64,000 nt of DNA from Agromyces badenianii (GCF_003070885.1 NZ_CP028913.1:682001-746000); one strand, 5' to 3'. Shown: positions 49,759 through 58,218, counted from the first letter of the stretch. Notes: generated by a model from the letters alone, not told the origin. A program made the numbers and translations.

Positions 49759-51132
49759 TCAGCACTCGACGACGTTGACGGCGAGGCCGCCCTCGCTCGT
49801 CTCCTTGTACTTCGTCATCATGTCGAGCCCCGTCTGCCGCATCGTCTCGATGACGGTGTCGAGCGAGACGAGGTGAGTGCCGTCGCCGTGCAACGCGAGT
49901 CGTGCGGCCGACACGGCGGTCGACGAGGCGATCGCGTTGCGCTCGATGCAGGGCACCTGCACGAGACCGGCGACGGGATCGCAGGTGAGCCCGAGGTGGT
50001 GCTCCATGGCGATCTCGGCGGCGTTCTCGATCTGCCGGGGCGTTCCGCCGAGCACCGCGCAGAGCGCGCCGGCGGCCATCGCGCACGCGGAGCCGACCTC
50101 GGCCTGGCAGCCGCCCTCGGCGCCCGAGATCGAGGCGTTCTTCTTCACGAGCGACGCGATCGCCGCCGCGGTGAGCAGGTAGCGACGGATGCCGGCGGCA
50201 TCCGCCCCCGGCACGAACTTCAGGTAGTAGTGGCCGACCGCCGGGATGATGCCCGCCGCGCCGTTCGTCGGCGCCGTGACGACCCGCCCGCCCGAGGCGT
50301 TCTCCTCGTTCACGGCGAGCGCGAACGCGTGCAGCCACTCGGTCGAGGTGTCGCGGAGGTGCTCGTCGCGGTCGTACTCCTCGAGGCGCCGGCGCACCTG
50401 CGGGGCGCGGCGCTTCACGCCGAGACCGCCGGGCAGCGTGCCCTCGGTCGACAGGCCGTGCGACACGCAGTCGGCCATCGCCGCCCAGATCGCGTCGAGT
50501 CCGGCGTCGATGCCCCGCTCGCCGTGCACGGCGACCTCGTTGTGCCGCGCGACGTCGCAGAACGAGACGCCATGCTCCTCGCAGAGCGCGAGCAGTTCGT
50601 CGGCGCTCGAATAGGGCAGCGGATGCAGCAGCGCCCCCGACTCCGACGCCGTCTCGCCCTCGCGGCGGATGAAGCCGCCGCCGACCGAGTAGTAGGTCTC
50701 CTCGGCGAGAGGGAGCGGGCCGTCGCCCCAGGCCTGCAGCGTCATGGCGTTGGGGTGGCCCGGCAGACGCGTGCGGGGTTCGAGTGCGACATCGCTGCGG
50801 TGCATCCGCACCGCCTGGCCGCCGGCGATGCGAACCTCGGCGCCCTCGTCGCCGAGGCGCGACCACGCTCCGCGCACCTGGTCGGGGTCGCAGCTCTGCG
50901 GCTCGAGGCCCGCGAGGCCGGCGACGACCGCATCGGGGGTGCCGTGCCCGAGACCCGTCGCGCCGAGCGATCCGTAGAGGGCGCAGCTGATGCGGGTCAC
51001 CCGATCGAGCACGCCGTCGCTCGCGAGTCGTTCGGCGAACGCACGTGCCGCCCGCATCGGGCCGACGGTGTGCGAACTCGAGGGGCCGATCCCGATCGAG
51101 AAGAGATCGAGGGCTGAGACGAACGCTGTCAC
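49759..51132 (-). CDS. sdaA: L-serine ammonia-lyase (iron-sulfur, single chain)
   Basis: The 457 aa enzyme deaminates L-serine to pyruvate. It starts with SALDLFSIGIGPSSSHTVGP, the strongest family signature, and the C-terminal alpha domain includes GAEGGCQAEVGSACAMAAGA and LTCDPVAGLVQVPCIERN. The Cys residues in these two blocks bind the 4Fe-4S cluster. The length matches fused SdaA proteins. GTG at 51132 is the start; GAGGG lies very close to it, so expression may be modest. Confidence 0.94.
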   Translation of the reverse strand: MTAFVSALDLFSIGIGPSSSHTVGPMRAARAFAERLASDGVLDRVTRISCALYGSLGATGLGHGTPDAVVAGLAGLEPQSCDPDQVRGAWSRLGDEGAEVRIAGGQAVRMHRSDVALEPRTRLPGHPNAMTLQAWGDGPLPLAEETYYSVGGGFIRREGETASESGALLHPLPYSSADELLALCEEHGVSFCDVARHNEVAVHGERGIDAGLDAIWAAMADCVSHGLSTEGTLPGGLGVKRRAPQVRRRLEEYDRDEHLRDTSTEWLHAFALAVNEENASGGRVVTAPTNGAAGIIPAVGHYYLKFVPGADAAGIRRYLLTAAAIASLVKKNASISGAEGGCQAEVGSACAMAAGALCAVLGGTPRQIENAAEIAMEHHLGLTCDPVAGLVQVPCIERNAIASSTAVSAARLALHGDGTHLVSLDTVIETMRQTGLDMMTKYKETSEGGLAVNVVEC

Positions 51133-51305
51133 CCCTCAAGGCTACGCCGAGTGCCGCGCAGCGTTCTGGCGCTCACCTGCAGATTCGTGCGCCGGCGGCG
51201 GTCGTCGCGCGTGTTCGTCGCACGATCAGCGGCGCCCGCGCTCGATGCGGTGAACGGCCCGGCGCCCCGGCCGCGCGTGGGCGGCGTCTCCTAGGCTGGA
51301 CGGCG

Positions 51306-52358
51306 ATGAAGCAGACGGTCAGCGCCCCGGTCACCATTCGTGCGATCCGTGAGAGCGAGGCTGCCGCAGAACCCGCGCTCATCGAGCGAGCATTCGCCTC
51401 CGGGCCCTACGGCCACCTCCCCGTGAGTGCCGGGCGACGTGCCTTCGAACGGGACGTGCGCGGCCGCACGGCATCCGGAGCGGTGCTCGTCGCCGTCGAC
51501 GGCGAGCGGCTGCTCGGAACGGCGAGCGTGTTGCGAGCAGGCACGCCGTACGCGCGCGTCGCGGTGCCCGGCGAGGCCGAGGTACGGCTCGTCGCCGTCG
51601 AACCCTCGGCACAGGGGGCCGGCGTGGGGGAGGCGCTCGTGCGGGCGAGCACGGAGGAGGCGCTCACCTGGGGCGTCGATGCACTGGTGCTCGACACCGG
51701 CGATCGCAATCTGCGGGCGCAGGCGCTCTACTCGAGGCTCGGGTTCGATCGGCGCCCCGAGCGCGACGTACCCGGCGATGACGTCGTCGCCCTCGCCTAC
51801 CGTTTCGCGCTCCAGACACGCGACGACGTGCGCGTGCGGCTCATCCGCCCCGAGGAGGCCGACGCGGTCGCCGAACTCGTCGTGGGCGCCTACGCGAGCG
51901 ACTTCGAGCTGAACGCCGCGTACCGGGCCGACATCGTCGCCGTCGCCGAGCGCGCCCGCGAGCACCAGGTCTGGGTGGCGGCGGATGCCTCGACCGGCGA
52001 GCTGCTCGGCACCGCATCGACGCCCGTGGCGGGGGCGGCGATCTCGCCGCTCGCGCGCGACGGCGAACTCGACTTCCGGTTTCTGGGGGTGGCTGCGGAG
52101 GCGCGCCGCCGCGGTGTCGGCGAGCTGCTCGTCGAGCACGTGCTGCGGCTCGCGCGCATCCGCGGGCTCGATCGCGTGGTGCTGAACACCGGCCCCGACA
52201 TGGTGGCCGCCCAGCGGCTCTACGAACGGCTCGGCTTCGAGCGGCTGCACGAGCGGGAGTTCACGTTCGAGCGGCCAGACGGCTCGAGCTTCCTCATGCT
52301 GGCGTACGGGCGGGACGCAGGCCTCGAAGCCGTGCGGCGAGAGCCCGGCGCGGCCTGA
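51306..52358 (+). CDS. Double-GNAT acetyltransferase
   Basis: The 350 aa protein consists of two GNAT domains in tandem. The first (about 8-170) shows VRLVAVEPSAQGAGVGEALV and DTGDRNLRAQALYSRLGF. The second (about 180-340) shows FRFLGVAAEARRRGVGELLV and NTGPDMVAAQRLYERLGFER. Both keep the acetyl-CoA loop (Q/RxxGxG/A), so both may be active. Tandem GNATs in actinobacteria include mycothiol synthase, but the length and motifs here do not prove that. The substrate is unknown. Its stop is 4 bp from the stop of the convergent GH9 gene. Confidence 0.87.
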   Translation: MKQTVSAPVTIRAIRESEAAAEPALIERAFASGPYGHLPVSAGRRAFERDVRGRTASGAVLVAVDGERLLGTASVLRAGTPYARVAVPGEAEVRLVAVEPSAQGAGVGEALVRASTEEALTWGVDALVLDTGDRNLRAQALYSRLGFDRRPERDVPGDDVVALAYRFALQTRDDVRVRLIRPEEADAVAELVVGAYASDFELNAAYRADIVAVAERAREHQVWVAADASTGELLGTASTPVAGAAISPLARDGELDFRFLGVAAEARRRGVGELLVEHVLRLARIRGLDRVVLNTGPDMVAAQRLYERLGFERLHEREFTFERPDGSSFLMLAYGRDAGLEAVRREPGAA

Positions 52359-52362
52359 CGGG

Positions 52363-54465
52363 TCACGCCGCGTCGTCGACGCGCGAGGCGACGTTCTCGG
52401 AAGGTGCGCTCGCGTCGGCCGTCGCCTCGAGCGACAGTGCGAGCAGCGCGCTCGCCGTGAAGTCGATTGCGGGCTCAGAGGTCGACCACACCCCGCTCCA
52501 GTCGAGGAACCGGGTGCCGCGGTAGCCGTCGGACGGCCCGCGCTCGCCGTCGGCCGCGGGTGAGTGGAACGCGGCGAGCCGGTCGACACGGCCGGCGGGG
52601 CAGTCGTCGACGAAACCGGGGTTCCACCACTCCGGGTCCGCCGGGTCGGTCCATTCGCTCCCGTTCGGGCCGTTCACCACCGCGCCCTCGAGCGTCAGTC
52701 CGGCCTCGGGCCGGGCGAGCAGGTTGCCGATCTGGTGGTGCGGACACTGCGGGAAGTCCGCGCCGGTGCCGATCACGAAGGAGAGCCCCCACGCGTTCGC
52801 ACCGAGCGCCCAGTTGCGCGCACCGCTCGCCACATCGGCGTAGCTCCGATCGCCCGTGAGCTGCTCGGCGAGGCGCACGACCGCGATGGAGCCGAAGGTG
52901 TGCGACACGACATCCCACTCGGCCGGGTCGGAGACTGCCGAGAACGGGTCGGAGCGGGCGAAGCTCTCGGCAGCGGCGAGCCCGCTGGCCTCCAGCTGCG
53001 CGAGGAGTTCCGCCTCGATCTCCGCTCCGCCCTCGACCGGTCGCCCGGCGGACTCGAGGGCGCGGATCGCGGTGACGAGTTCCGCGTTCGCGAGTGCCGA
53101 GGTGTCGTACAGGTTCAGCAGCGAGCCTTCGGCGGCGGCCGCATATCCGGCGGCCTCGACGACGAGTTCAGCCGCCAGATCGAGGTCGCCGAGCAGGATC
53201 GCGGCGCGAGCGAGCTCGGCTCCACCGAGTGCGAGGTCGTCGAGGTAGCTGTCTTCGGGGTAGTAGCTGCGTGGCTCGGTCGTGACGAGCGGTCGCTCCT
53301 CGACCGGCCAGTCGGAGTCGGCGAGTTCGTAGACGTGCTTGGCCTTCTCGAACCAGCCGGCCGCGGACTCGTGGAGACCGGCGTCGCTGTCGCGCTGCGC
53401 GGCGAGGGCGAAGCTCGCCGCCACGCGGCCCGCGAGGTTCGGGCTCAAGGGTTCGCCCGCCGTGTTCGCCGCGAACACGGGCCGGTACTTGAGGAAGTAG
53501 GACGCGGCACCCTCGGAGCCCGGCACGGCGTCGCGAGGGATGTCGAGTGCGTCGTCGGCTTCGGGGAGGCGCCACTCGTCGTGATCGCCGGTGAACTCGC
53601 CGTTGCCGGTGCCGAGGCCGACCTGGTGGTACAGCACGCGCTCGTCGTCATCCCACATCTTGTCGAGCCAGGTGAGCCCGTGGGCGATCTCGCCAGAGAC
53701 CACCGGGGTGCGGCCGGCTCGCTGCTCGGCGATCGCGAGCATCGTCACCGCGTAGCTCGTCGTCTGGACGAACTTCAGGTAGTCGCCGGCATCGAACCAG
53801 CCGCCCTCGACATCTCGCCGCAGCTCGGCGCCGTTCGCATTGAGGCGGGGAATCAGCTCGCCGGGAACCTCGCTGTCGGGGTCGGGGAAGAGCCCGGCGG
53901 TCTCGTAGACCGTGGCGTCAACGTCGTCGAGGTGCGAGGGCCGGCGATCGAGATTGCCGGCGATGACGTCGCGGCCGTCGCGTTGCGAGGAGAAGAACGT
54001 CGCGACGCTGTCGAGCACCGGGGTGAAGAGCGTGGCGGCGGTCGCGATCGCGAACGGCACGCTCGCGACGGTATCGACACCGTCGTCGAGTTCCACCGTG
54101 TAACTGCCGCCCTGGGTCAGCCGGCTGAAATCGAGCTCGAAGACGTGGCCGTAGCTCGGGCTCCATCGGCCGCGGTCGTCGCCGGCGGCGATCGTGCCGC
54201 GATAGACGGCGCGGCCGCCGTCGTCGCGAACGACGAAGGCGCGGCCCGCGAGGTCGTGAGCCGTGAGGGCGTAGGCGCGTTTGGTCTCGGAGAGCGAGTA
54301 GCCGACCTGATCGACCCGGAGCACCGTCTTGGGTGCTGTCGATGCCGTCGAGGCGCCCGCGGAGCTGTTCGTGGCCGCAGCCCATGCGGCGCCGGCGAGC
54401 GCCGCAGCGGCGAGGAGCGAGCTCCCGGCCGCGACCGCGACCAGGGCACGTGTCATCGATCTCAT
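52363..54465 (-). CDS. Secreted glycoside hydrolase family 9 protein (endoglucanase-like)
   Basis: The 700 aa exported enzyme has a signal peptide at residues 1-35 (TRALVAVAAGSSLLAAAAL, then AGAAWAA). An Ig-like CelD_N domain follows (about 50-135). The GH9 (alpha/alpha)6 barrel includes GGWFDAGDYLKFVQTTSYAV with the two catalytic-site Asp, GTGADFPQCPHHQIGN, and the C-terminal catalytic Glu in STSEPAIDFTASALLAL. GH9 enzymes cut beta-1,4-glucans, and some cut other beta-glucans. A promoter with an internal inverted repeat lies upstream. The start ATG at 54465 precedes the signal peptide. Confidence 0.9.
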   Translation of the reverse strand: MRSMTRALVAVAAGSSLLAAAALAGAAWAAATNSSAGASTASTAPKTVLRVDQVGYSLSETKRAYALTAHDLAGRAFVVRDDGGRAVYRGTIAAGDDRGRWSPSYGHVFELDFSRLTQGGSYTVELDDGVDTVASVPFAIATAATLFTPVLDSVATFFSSQRDGRDVIAGNLDRRPSHLDDVDATVYETAGLFPDPDSEVPGELIPRLNANGAELRRDVEGGWFDAGDYLKFVQTTSYAVTMLAIAEQRAGRTPVVSGEIAHGLTWLDKMWDDDERVLYHQVGLGTGNGEFTGDHDEWRLPEADDALDIPRDAVPGSEGAASYFLKYRPVFAANTAGEPLSPNLAGRVAASFALAAQRDSDAGLHESAAGWFEKAKHVYELADSDWPVEERPLVTTEPRSYYPEDSYLDDLALGGAELARAAILLGDLDLAAELVVEAAGYAAAAEGSLLNLYDTSALANAELVTAIRALESAGRPVEGGAEIEAELLAQLEASGLAAAESFARSDPFSAVSDPAEWDVVSHTFGSIAVVRLAEQLTGDRSYADVASGARNWALGANAWGLSFVIGTGADFPQCPHHQIGNLLARPEAGLTLEGAVVNGPNGSEWTDPADPEWWNPGFVDDCPAGRVDRLAAFHSPAADGERGPSDGYRGTRFLDWSGVWSTSEPAIDFTASALLALSLEATADASAPSENVASRVDDAA

Positions 54466-54493
54466 GGGGTGATCCGTCCTCGCATCATGGACC

Positions 54494-54521
54494 CGCATAC
54501 TGAAAGAAAGTTTCTAGTCAA
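54494..54521 (-). promoter_or_regulatory. Promoter of the GH9 gene with inverted repeat in its spacer
   Basis: On the minus strand TTGACT (54521-54516), a 16-bp spacer and TATGCG (54499-54494) form a promoter 28 bp before the start codon. The spacer contains AGAAA-C-TTTCT, an inverted repeat with a single central base (54515-54505). This looks like an operator for a sugar-responsive repressor (ROK- or LacI-type), which fits a glycosidase gene. Confidence 0.6.
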
Positions 54522-54569
54522 TATACGGCGTGGTGACGAGGTGAGGGAAGACTTCGAGGCGATCTCGCT

Positions 54570-54620
54570 TCAGCGCAGCGGCTCGCCGCGCAGGTCAGCG
54601 CCCGCGCAGGTCAGCGCAGC
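54570..54620. repeat. 16-bp tandem duplication at the 3' end of the CoA-binding protein gene
   Basis: CCGCGCAGGTCAGCGC occurs twice in a row (54586-54601, 54602-54617). The second copy includes the stop codon of the downstream-reading gene (TCA, 54611-54613). TCAGCGCAGCG also occurs at 54570-54580, copying the same gene end. Confidence 0.88.
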
Positions 54621-55231
54621 GTCTTGCGCGCCGTGATCTGCCCGGTGTCGAAGCCGAGCAGGTGCAGGCCGCCGTGGAAGCGGGCGTGCTCGACCTTGAT
54701 GCAGCGATCCATGACGACCGTGAGCCCCTGCTCTTCGCCGGAGTAGGCGGCGTCTTGATTCCAGATGCCGAGCTGCACCCAGATGGTCTTCGCGCCCGAC
54801 GCCACGACCTCGTCGATGACCTGCGGGATGTCGGAGCCGCGACGGAACACCACGACGATGTCGGGCACCTCGGGAAGGTCGGCGAGGCTCGCGTAGGCGG
54901 GCTGGCCGAGGATCTCGGTCTCCATGGGGTTCACGAAGTAGAGCCGGTAGTCGCTCGACTGCTGCAGGTAGGTGCCGACGAAATAGCTGGAGCGCTGCGG
55001 TTTCGGCGAGGCGCCGACGATCGCGACCGACTTCGCGGCGCGCAGGATCGCGAGCCGCTGCTTCGCATCGGGGCCGGTCCACGTGCGCTGCGACTTCAGG
55101 AGCTTCGCGAGCGGCGAGCTCGCGGGCAGCTCGCACGAGAGGCCGTTGACGAGGCGTACGGTCTCGAGGTCGGCGGATGCCGCGGCATCCGACTCGGGGG
55201 CCGTCGCCGCGGTCGTGGCGTTCGTCGTCAT
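54611..55231 (-). CDS. CoA-binding domain protein (YccU-like)
   Basis: The 206 aa protein has a single Rossmann-type CoA_binding domain (about residues 65-185): VAIVGASPKPQRSSYFVGTY, FVNPMETEILGQPAYASLAD, and TIWVQLGIWNQDAA. Relatives are proteins of unknown role that bind CoA or nucleotides. Its ATG overlaps the stop of the O-acetylhomoserine sulfhydrylase gene by 4 nt, so the pair is coupled; a link to sulfur assimilation is likely but undefined. Confidence 0.92.
   Translation of the reverse strand: MTTNATTAATAPESDAAASADLETVRLVNGLSCELPASSPLAKLLKSQRTWTGPDAKQRLAILRAAKSVAIVGASPKPQRSSYFVGTYLQQSSDYRLYFVNPMETEILGQPAYASLADLPEVPDIVVVFRRGSDIPQVIDEVVASGAKTIWVQLGIWNQDAAYSGEEQGLTVVMDRCIKVEHARFHGGLHLLGFDTGQITARKTLR
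55175..55190. repeat. GGATGCCGCGGCATCC palindrome, copy 4
   Basis: An identical 16-bp palindrome in the N-terminal coding part of the CoA-binding protein. Confidence 0.9.
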
Positions 55232-56523
55232 CGTGCTGCTCCCGTCGCGATCGTGAGGGCCTGGTCGAGGTCGTCGATGATGTCTTCAACATCTTCGATG
55301 CCCACCGAGAGCCGCACAACCCCCGGCAAGACGCCCGCGTCGACGAGCTGCTGCTCGGTGAGCTGTGCGTGCGTCGTTGAGGCGGGGTGGATGATGAGGG
55401 TCTTGGCATCGCCGATGTTGGCGAGGTGGCTCGCGAGGTTGACGTTCTCGATGAGCGCCTGGCCGACGCTCCGGCCGCCCTTGACCTCGAAGCTGAAGAC
55501 CGAGCCGGGGCCCTTCGGCAGGTACTTCAGGGCGCGGTCATGGTGGGGGTGGCCGGGCAGGCCCGCCCAGAGCACGCGCTCGATGCGCGGGTCTGCGTCG
55601 AGCCATTCGGCGACGGCTCGCGCATTGTCGATGTGCGCCTGGATGCGGTACGGCAGGGTCTCGACGCCCTGCGCGAGGAGGAACGCCGAGTGCGGGGCCA
55701 GGGCGGGGCCGATGTCGCGCAGCTGCTCGGCACGGAGCCGGGTGAGGAACGCGTACTCGCCGAAGTTGCCCGACCACTGGAGTCCGCCGTAGCTCGGCAC
55801 GGGCTGGCCGAAGAGCGGGAACTTCTCGGAGTGCCAGTCGAAGCGGCCGGACTCGACGACCACGCCGCCGAGGGTCGTGCCGTGCCCGCCGAGGAACTTC
55901 GTCGCCGAATGGGTGACGATGTCGGCGCCCCACTCGATCGGGCGGTTCAGGTAGGGGGTCGCGATCGTCGAGTCGACGATGAACGGGATGCCGTGGGCGT
56001 GCGCGACGTCGGCGAGGGCCTCGAGGTCGGCGATCTCACCCGAGGGGTTCGCGATCGTCTCGACGAAGAGCGCCTTGGTCTGCTCGGTGATGGCGGCGGC
56101 GTAGTCGTCGGCGTCGGCGGACTGCACGAAGGTGGTCTCGATGCCGAAGCGGCGGAGCGTGACATCCAGCTGCGTGATCGACCCGCCGTAGAGGTTCGCC
56201 GATGCCACGATGTGGTCGCCGCTGCCGGCGAGGCTCGCGAAGGTGATGTACTGCGCCGAGAGTCCGCTCGCAGTGGCGACGGCGCCGAGTCCGCCCTCGA
56301 GGCTCGCGACGCGCTCTTCGAAGCTCGCCACCGTCGGGTTCGCGAGGCGCGAGTAGATGTTGCCGTACTTCTGCAGGGCGAAGCGGGCGGCCGCGTCGGC
56401 GGTGTCGTCGAAGACGAACGCGCTCGACTGGTAGATCGGCAGGGCACGGGCGCCCGTCACCGGGTCGGGGATGTTGCCCGCGTGGATGGCGCGGGTCTTG
56501 AAGCCGTATTCGCGGTCTGCCAT
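55228..56523 (-). CDS. metY: O-acetylhomoserine sulfhydrylase (PLP-dependent)
   Basis: The 431 aa enzyme belongs to the Cys/Met metabolism PLP family and makes homocysteine from O-acetylhomoserine and sulfide. It shows the start FKTRAIHAGNIPDPVTGARA, ARFALQKYGNIYSRLANPTV, and the PLP-Lys strand IVTHSATKFLGGHGTTLGG. The C-terminus has KTLIIHPASTTHAQLTEQQL, typical of MetY/Met17. The length fits MetY rather than cystathionine gamma-synthase. The CoA-binding gene is coupled downstream. I looked for a SAM riboswitch upstream and saw none. Confidence 0.94.
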   Translation of the reverse strand: MADREYGFKTRAIHAGNIPDPVTGARALPIYQSSAFVFDDTADAAARFALQKYGNIYSRLANPTVASFEERVASLEGGLGAVATASGLSAQYITFASLAGSGDHIVASANLYGGSITQLDVTLRRFGIETTFVQSADADDYAAAITEQTKALFVETIANPSGEIADLEALADVAHAHGIPFIVDSTIATPYLNRPIEWGADIVTHSATKFLGGHGTTLGGVVVESGRFDWHSEKFPLFGQPVPSYGGLQWSGNFGEYAFLTRLRAEQLRDIGPALAPHSAFLLAQGVETLPYRIQAHIDNARAVAEWLDADPRIERVLWAGLPGHPHHDRALKYLPKGPGSVFSFEVKGGRSVGQALIENVNLASHLANIGDAKTLIIHPASTTHAQLTEQQLVDAGVLPGVVRLSVGIEDVEDIIDDLDQALTIATGAAR

Positions 56524-56619
56524 GCCGGCAACGCTACTGCGGGCCCCTGAGACATCCCCCCGGCGACGTAACGCGGGGCAACGGATGTCGCCCGGCGCCC
56601 GGCGCCTCGAGGCGAGGAT

Positions 56620-57183
56620 TCACGCCGCCCCGATGACCTCGTCGGTCGTCAGCACCGCGGCGAAGCCGCCGCCCGCGAGGTTCACCGCGGTCGCGCGCGC
56701 GAGCTCGTCGGCGGTGAGCCGGATGCCGCCCGGGCCGTCGAGGTCGAAGGTGTGCGTGGCATCGAGCGGCACGGTCACGTCGTAGCCCAGGTTGCCGGCC
56801 ATGCGCGCGGTCGTCTCGACGCACATGTTCGTCTGGATGCCGCAGATGACGAGCTGCCGGATGCCGCGGGCCTCGAGCCACGCGCCGAGGTCGGGTTCGC
56901 CGTAGAACGCCGAGTTCACGTGCTTCGTGACGAACAGCTCGTGCGGGGCGTCGGCCACGACGGGCTTCAGCGCGTTGCCGGGGGAGCCCGCGGCGAGCGG
57001 CGACCCCGGTGACACGGAGTCGTGGCGCACGAGCACGATCGGCCGCGAGGCATCCGACCAGGCCGCGACGAGGCGGCCGATGTTCGCCTCAGCGTCGGGG
57101 GTGTTGCGCTCGCCCCAGACGGGGTCGTCGAAGCCCTGTTGCACGTCGATGATGATGAGGGCGGCGTCGTCGTGGAGGTCCAT
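56620..57183 (-). CDS. Isochorismatase-family cysteine hydrolase
   Basis: The 187 aa hydrolase carries the catalytic triad of the family: Asp in LIIIDVQQGFDDP, Lys in LFVTKHVNSAFYG, and Cys in VICGIQTNMCVETTARMAG. Members hydrolyse amides such as nicotinamide, N-carbamoylsarcosine or other amides. The start at 57183 gives the usual N-terminus, although the purine-rich GAGGGA touches the ATG; an upstream in-frame ATG at 57255 is possible. Substrate unknown. Confidence 0.88.
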   Translation of the reverse strand: MDLHDDAALIIIDVQQGFDDPVWGERNTPDAEANIGRLVAAWSDASRPIVLVRHDSVSPGSPLAAGSPGNALKPVVADAPHELFVTKHVNSAFYGEPDLGAWLEARGIRQLVICGIQTNMCVETTARMAGNLGYDVTVPLDATHTFDLDGPGGIRLTADELARATAVNLAGGGFAAVLTTDEVIGAA

Positions 57184-57292
57184 TCCCTCATGATGCCGCG
57201 CGGCACGGAGCGCACCGACCGCTGCGGCTGCCAATTCCGGGCGAAGCGCTGCCATCGCCGGATGGCGCGGCGCGAGCCGCTACGGTGATGAC

Positions 57293-57592
57293 GTGATCCT
57301 CGAACACGCGCTCCTGCCCGTCATCCCCGGCCGAGAGGCCGAGTTCGAAGCGGCCTTCGCCGAGGCGAAGGCGATCATCGCGAGCATGCCCGGCTTCGTC
57401 GACCTGCGGCTCTCGCGGTCGATCGAGACGCCCAACGCGTATCTGCTGCTCGTGCACTGGGAGAGCGTCGAGGCGCATGCCGTCGGGTTCCGCGGCTCGC
57501 CCGAGTACGAGCGGTGGCGCGAACTGCTGCACCGGTTCTACGAGCCGTTCCCGGTCGTCGAGCATTTCGCCGAGGTCGCCCGCGTCGAGTGA
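57293..57592 (+). CDS. Antibiotic biosynthesis monooxygenase (ABM) domain protein
   Basis: The 99 aa ferredoxin-like dimeric protein of the ABM family starts ILEHALLPVIPGREAEFEAA with FVDLRLSRSIETPNAYLLLV and HWESVEAHAVGFRGSPEYE. Family members are cofactor-free monooxygenases or heme-degrading enzymes; many small ones have no known role. GTG at 57293 is the start. It is divergent from the isochorismatase-type gene. Confidence 0.88.
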   Translation: MILEHALLPVIPGREAEFEAAFAEAKAIIASMPGFVDLRLSRSIETPNAYLLLVHWESVEAHAVGFRGSPEYERWRELLHRFYEPFPVVEHFAEVARVE

Positions 57593-57599
57593 GGCGAGC

Positions 57600-57615
57600 G
57601 GATGCCGCGGCATCC
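57600..57615. repeat. GGATGCCGCGGCATCC palindrome, copy 5
   Basis: An identical 16-bp palindrome, here intergenic, 8 bp after the ABM gene. As an RNA hairpin it could also act as a weak terminator, but there is no T-tract. Confidence 0.88.
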
Positions 57616-57703
57616 GCAGCCCTGCGCCCGGCGTGCACAGGGCCTGCCCAGACCGCGTTGCTAGCCTGTCGACAGGTCGCCGCGGAGTTCGAATCGCGAG
57701 GCC

Positions 57704-57744
57704 CCGGACGAGGGATCAGTACCCGGAACGCGACAAGACTGGCC
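57704..57744 (+). ncRNA. Guanidine-III (ykkC-III) riboswitch
   Basis: The 41-nt segment holds the conserved blocks of the guanidine-III aptamer in order and at the right spacing: CCGGACGAGG (57704-57713), AGTACCCGG (57718-57726) and CGACAAGAC (57731-57739). P1 forms between CCGG 57704-57707 and CCGG 57723-57726. The pseudoknot helix forms between TCAGT (57716-57720) and ACTGG (57738-57742); its bases differ from the known aptamer sequence but still pair. The Shine-Dalgarno GGGAG (57747-57751) and the exporter start follow at once, so translation control is likely. Confidence 0.88.
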
Positions 57745-57760
57745 ACGGGAGTGAACAGTC

Positions 57761-58087
57761 ATGGCATGGGTCATCCTCATCGTCTCCGGCGTGCTCGAGG
57801 CCGTCTGGGCCACCGCGCTCGGCAAGTCCGAGGGCTTCACGAAGCTCTGGCCGTCGGTGATCTTCTTCGGCGCACTCGCCCTCTCGATGGGCGGCCTGGC
57901 GTGGGCGATGCGCGACATCTCGACCGGCACCGCCTATGCGGTGTGGGTCGGCATCGGCGCGGCGCTCACGGTCGTCTGGGCGATGATCTCGGGTGACACG
58001 GATGTCTCGTGGGTGAAGATCGCACTGCTCATCGGTCTCATCGGCTGCGTCATCGGCCTCAAGTTCGTCGACGGCGGCAGCCACTAG
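57761..58087 (+). CDS. SMR-family guanidinium exporter (Gdx/SugE-like)
   Basis: The 108 aa small multidrug resistance protein has four TM helices. It starts MAWVILIVSGVLEAVWATAL with the essential Glu at position 13; AMRDISTGTAYAVWVGIGAA is the central helix region. The W-A-T sequence after the Glu and the guanidine-III riboswitch upstream both point to Gdx-type guanidinium/H+ exchange rather than a broad drug exporter. It works as an antiparallel dimer in the cytoplasmic membrane. The gene appears to be a single-gene transcription unit. Confidence 0.92.
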   Translation: MAWVILIVSGVLEAVWATALGKSEGFTKLWPSVIFFGALALSMGGLAWAMRDISTGTAYAVWVGIGAALTVVWAMISGDTDVSWVKIALLIGLIGCVIGLKFVDGGSH

Positions 58088-58131
58088 CCGCAGCGGCCCG
58101 TTCGCATCCGGCGATCGCCGCGATCGAGAAT

Positions 58132-58147
58132 GTCAAGAATTCTTGAC
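58132..58147. promoter_or_regulatory. Palindrome O1 over the -35 region of the XRE operon
   Basis: GTCAAGAATTCTTGAC is a perfect 16-bp palindrome. Its right half contains most of the -35 TTGACT. A third half-site GTCAAGAA follows at 58153-58160. Confidence 0.75.
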
Positions 58148-58171
58148 TTGGGGTCAAGAATGCCTTACCTT
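58143..58171 (+). promoter_or_regulatory. Promoter of the XRE/MDR operon
   Basis: TTGACT (58143-58148), a 17-bp spacer and TACCTT (58166-58171) form a strong promoter. The expected start site near 58178 falls in palindrome O2. Confidence 0.72.
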
Positions 58172-58176
58172 GACTG

Positions 58177-58194
58177 TGTCAAAGGTTTTTGACA
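58177..58194. promoter_or_regulatory. Palindrome O2 at the transcription start of the XRE operon
   Basis: TGTCAAA-GGTT-TTTGACA is a perfect 7+4+7 inverted repeat. It shares the TGTCAA half-site with O1; the centres are 46 bp apart. TTGAC-TGT-GTCAA (58170-58182) overlaps it. Together they look like a cooperative operator for the XRE protein of this operon. Confidence 0.72.
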
Positions 58195-58218
58195 TCGATT
58201 CGACGCAACGGAGTGGTC

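Noticed and set aside
56524..56640. SAM riboswitch before metY
   Set aside because: No conserved SAM aptamer blocks or matching helices were found by eye.
57600..57615. Terminator after the ABM gene
   Set aside because: The hairpin has no T-tract and is identical to four other copies, mostly inside genes, so it is treated as a repeated word.
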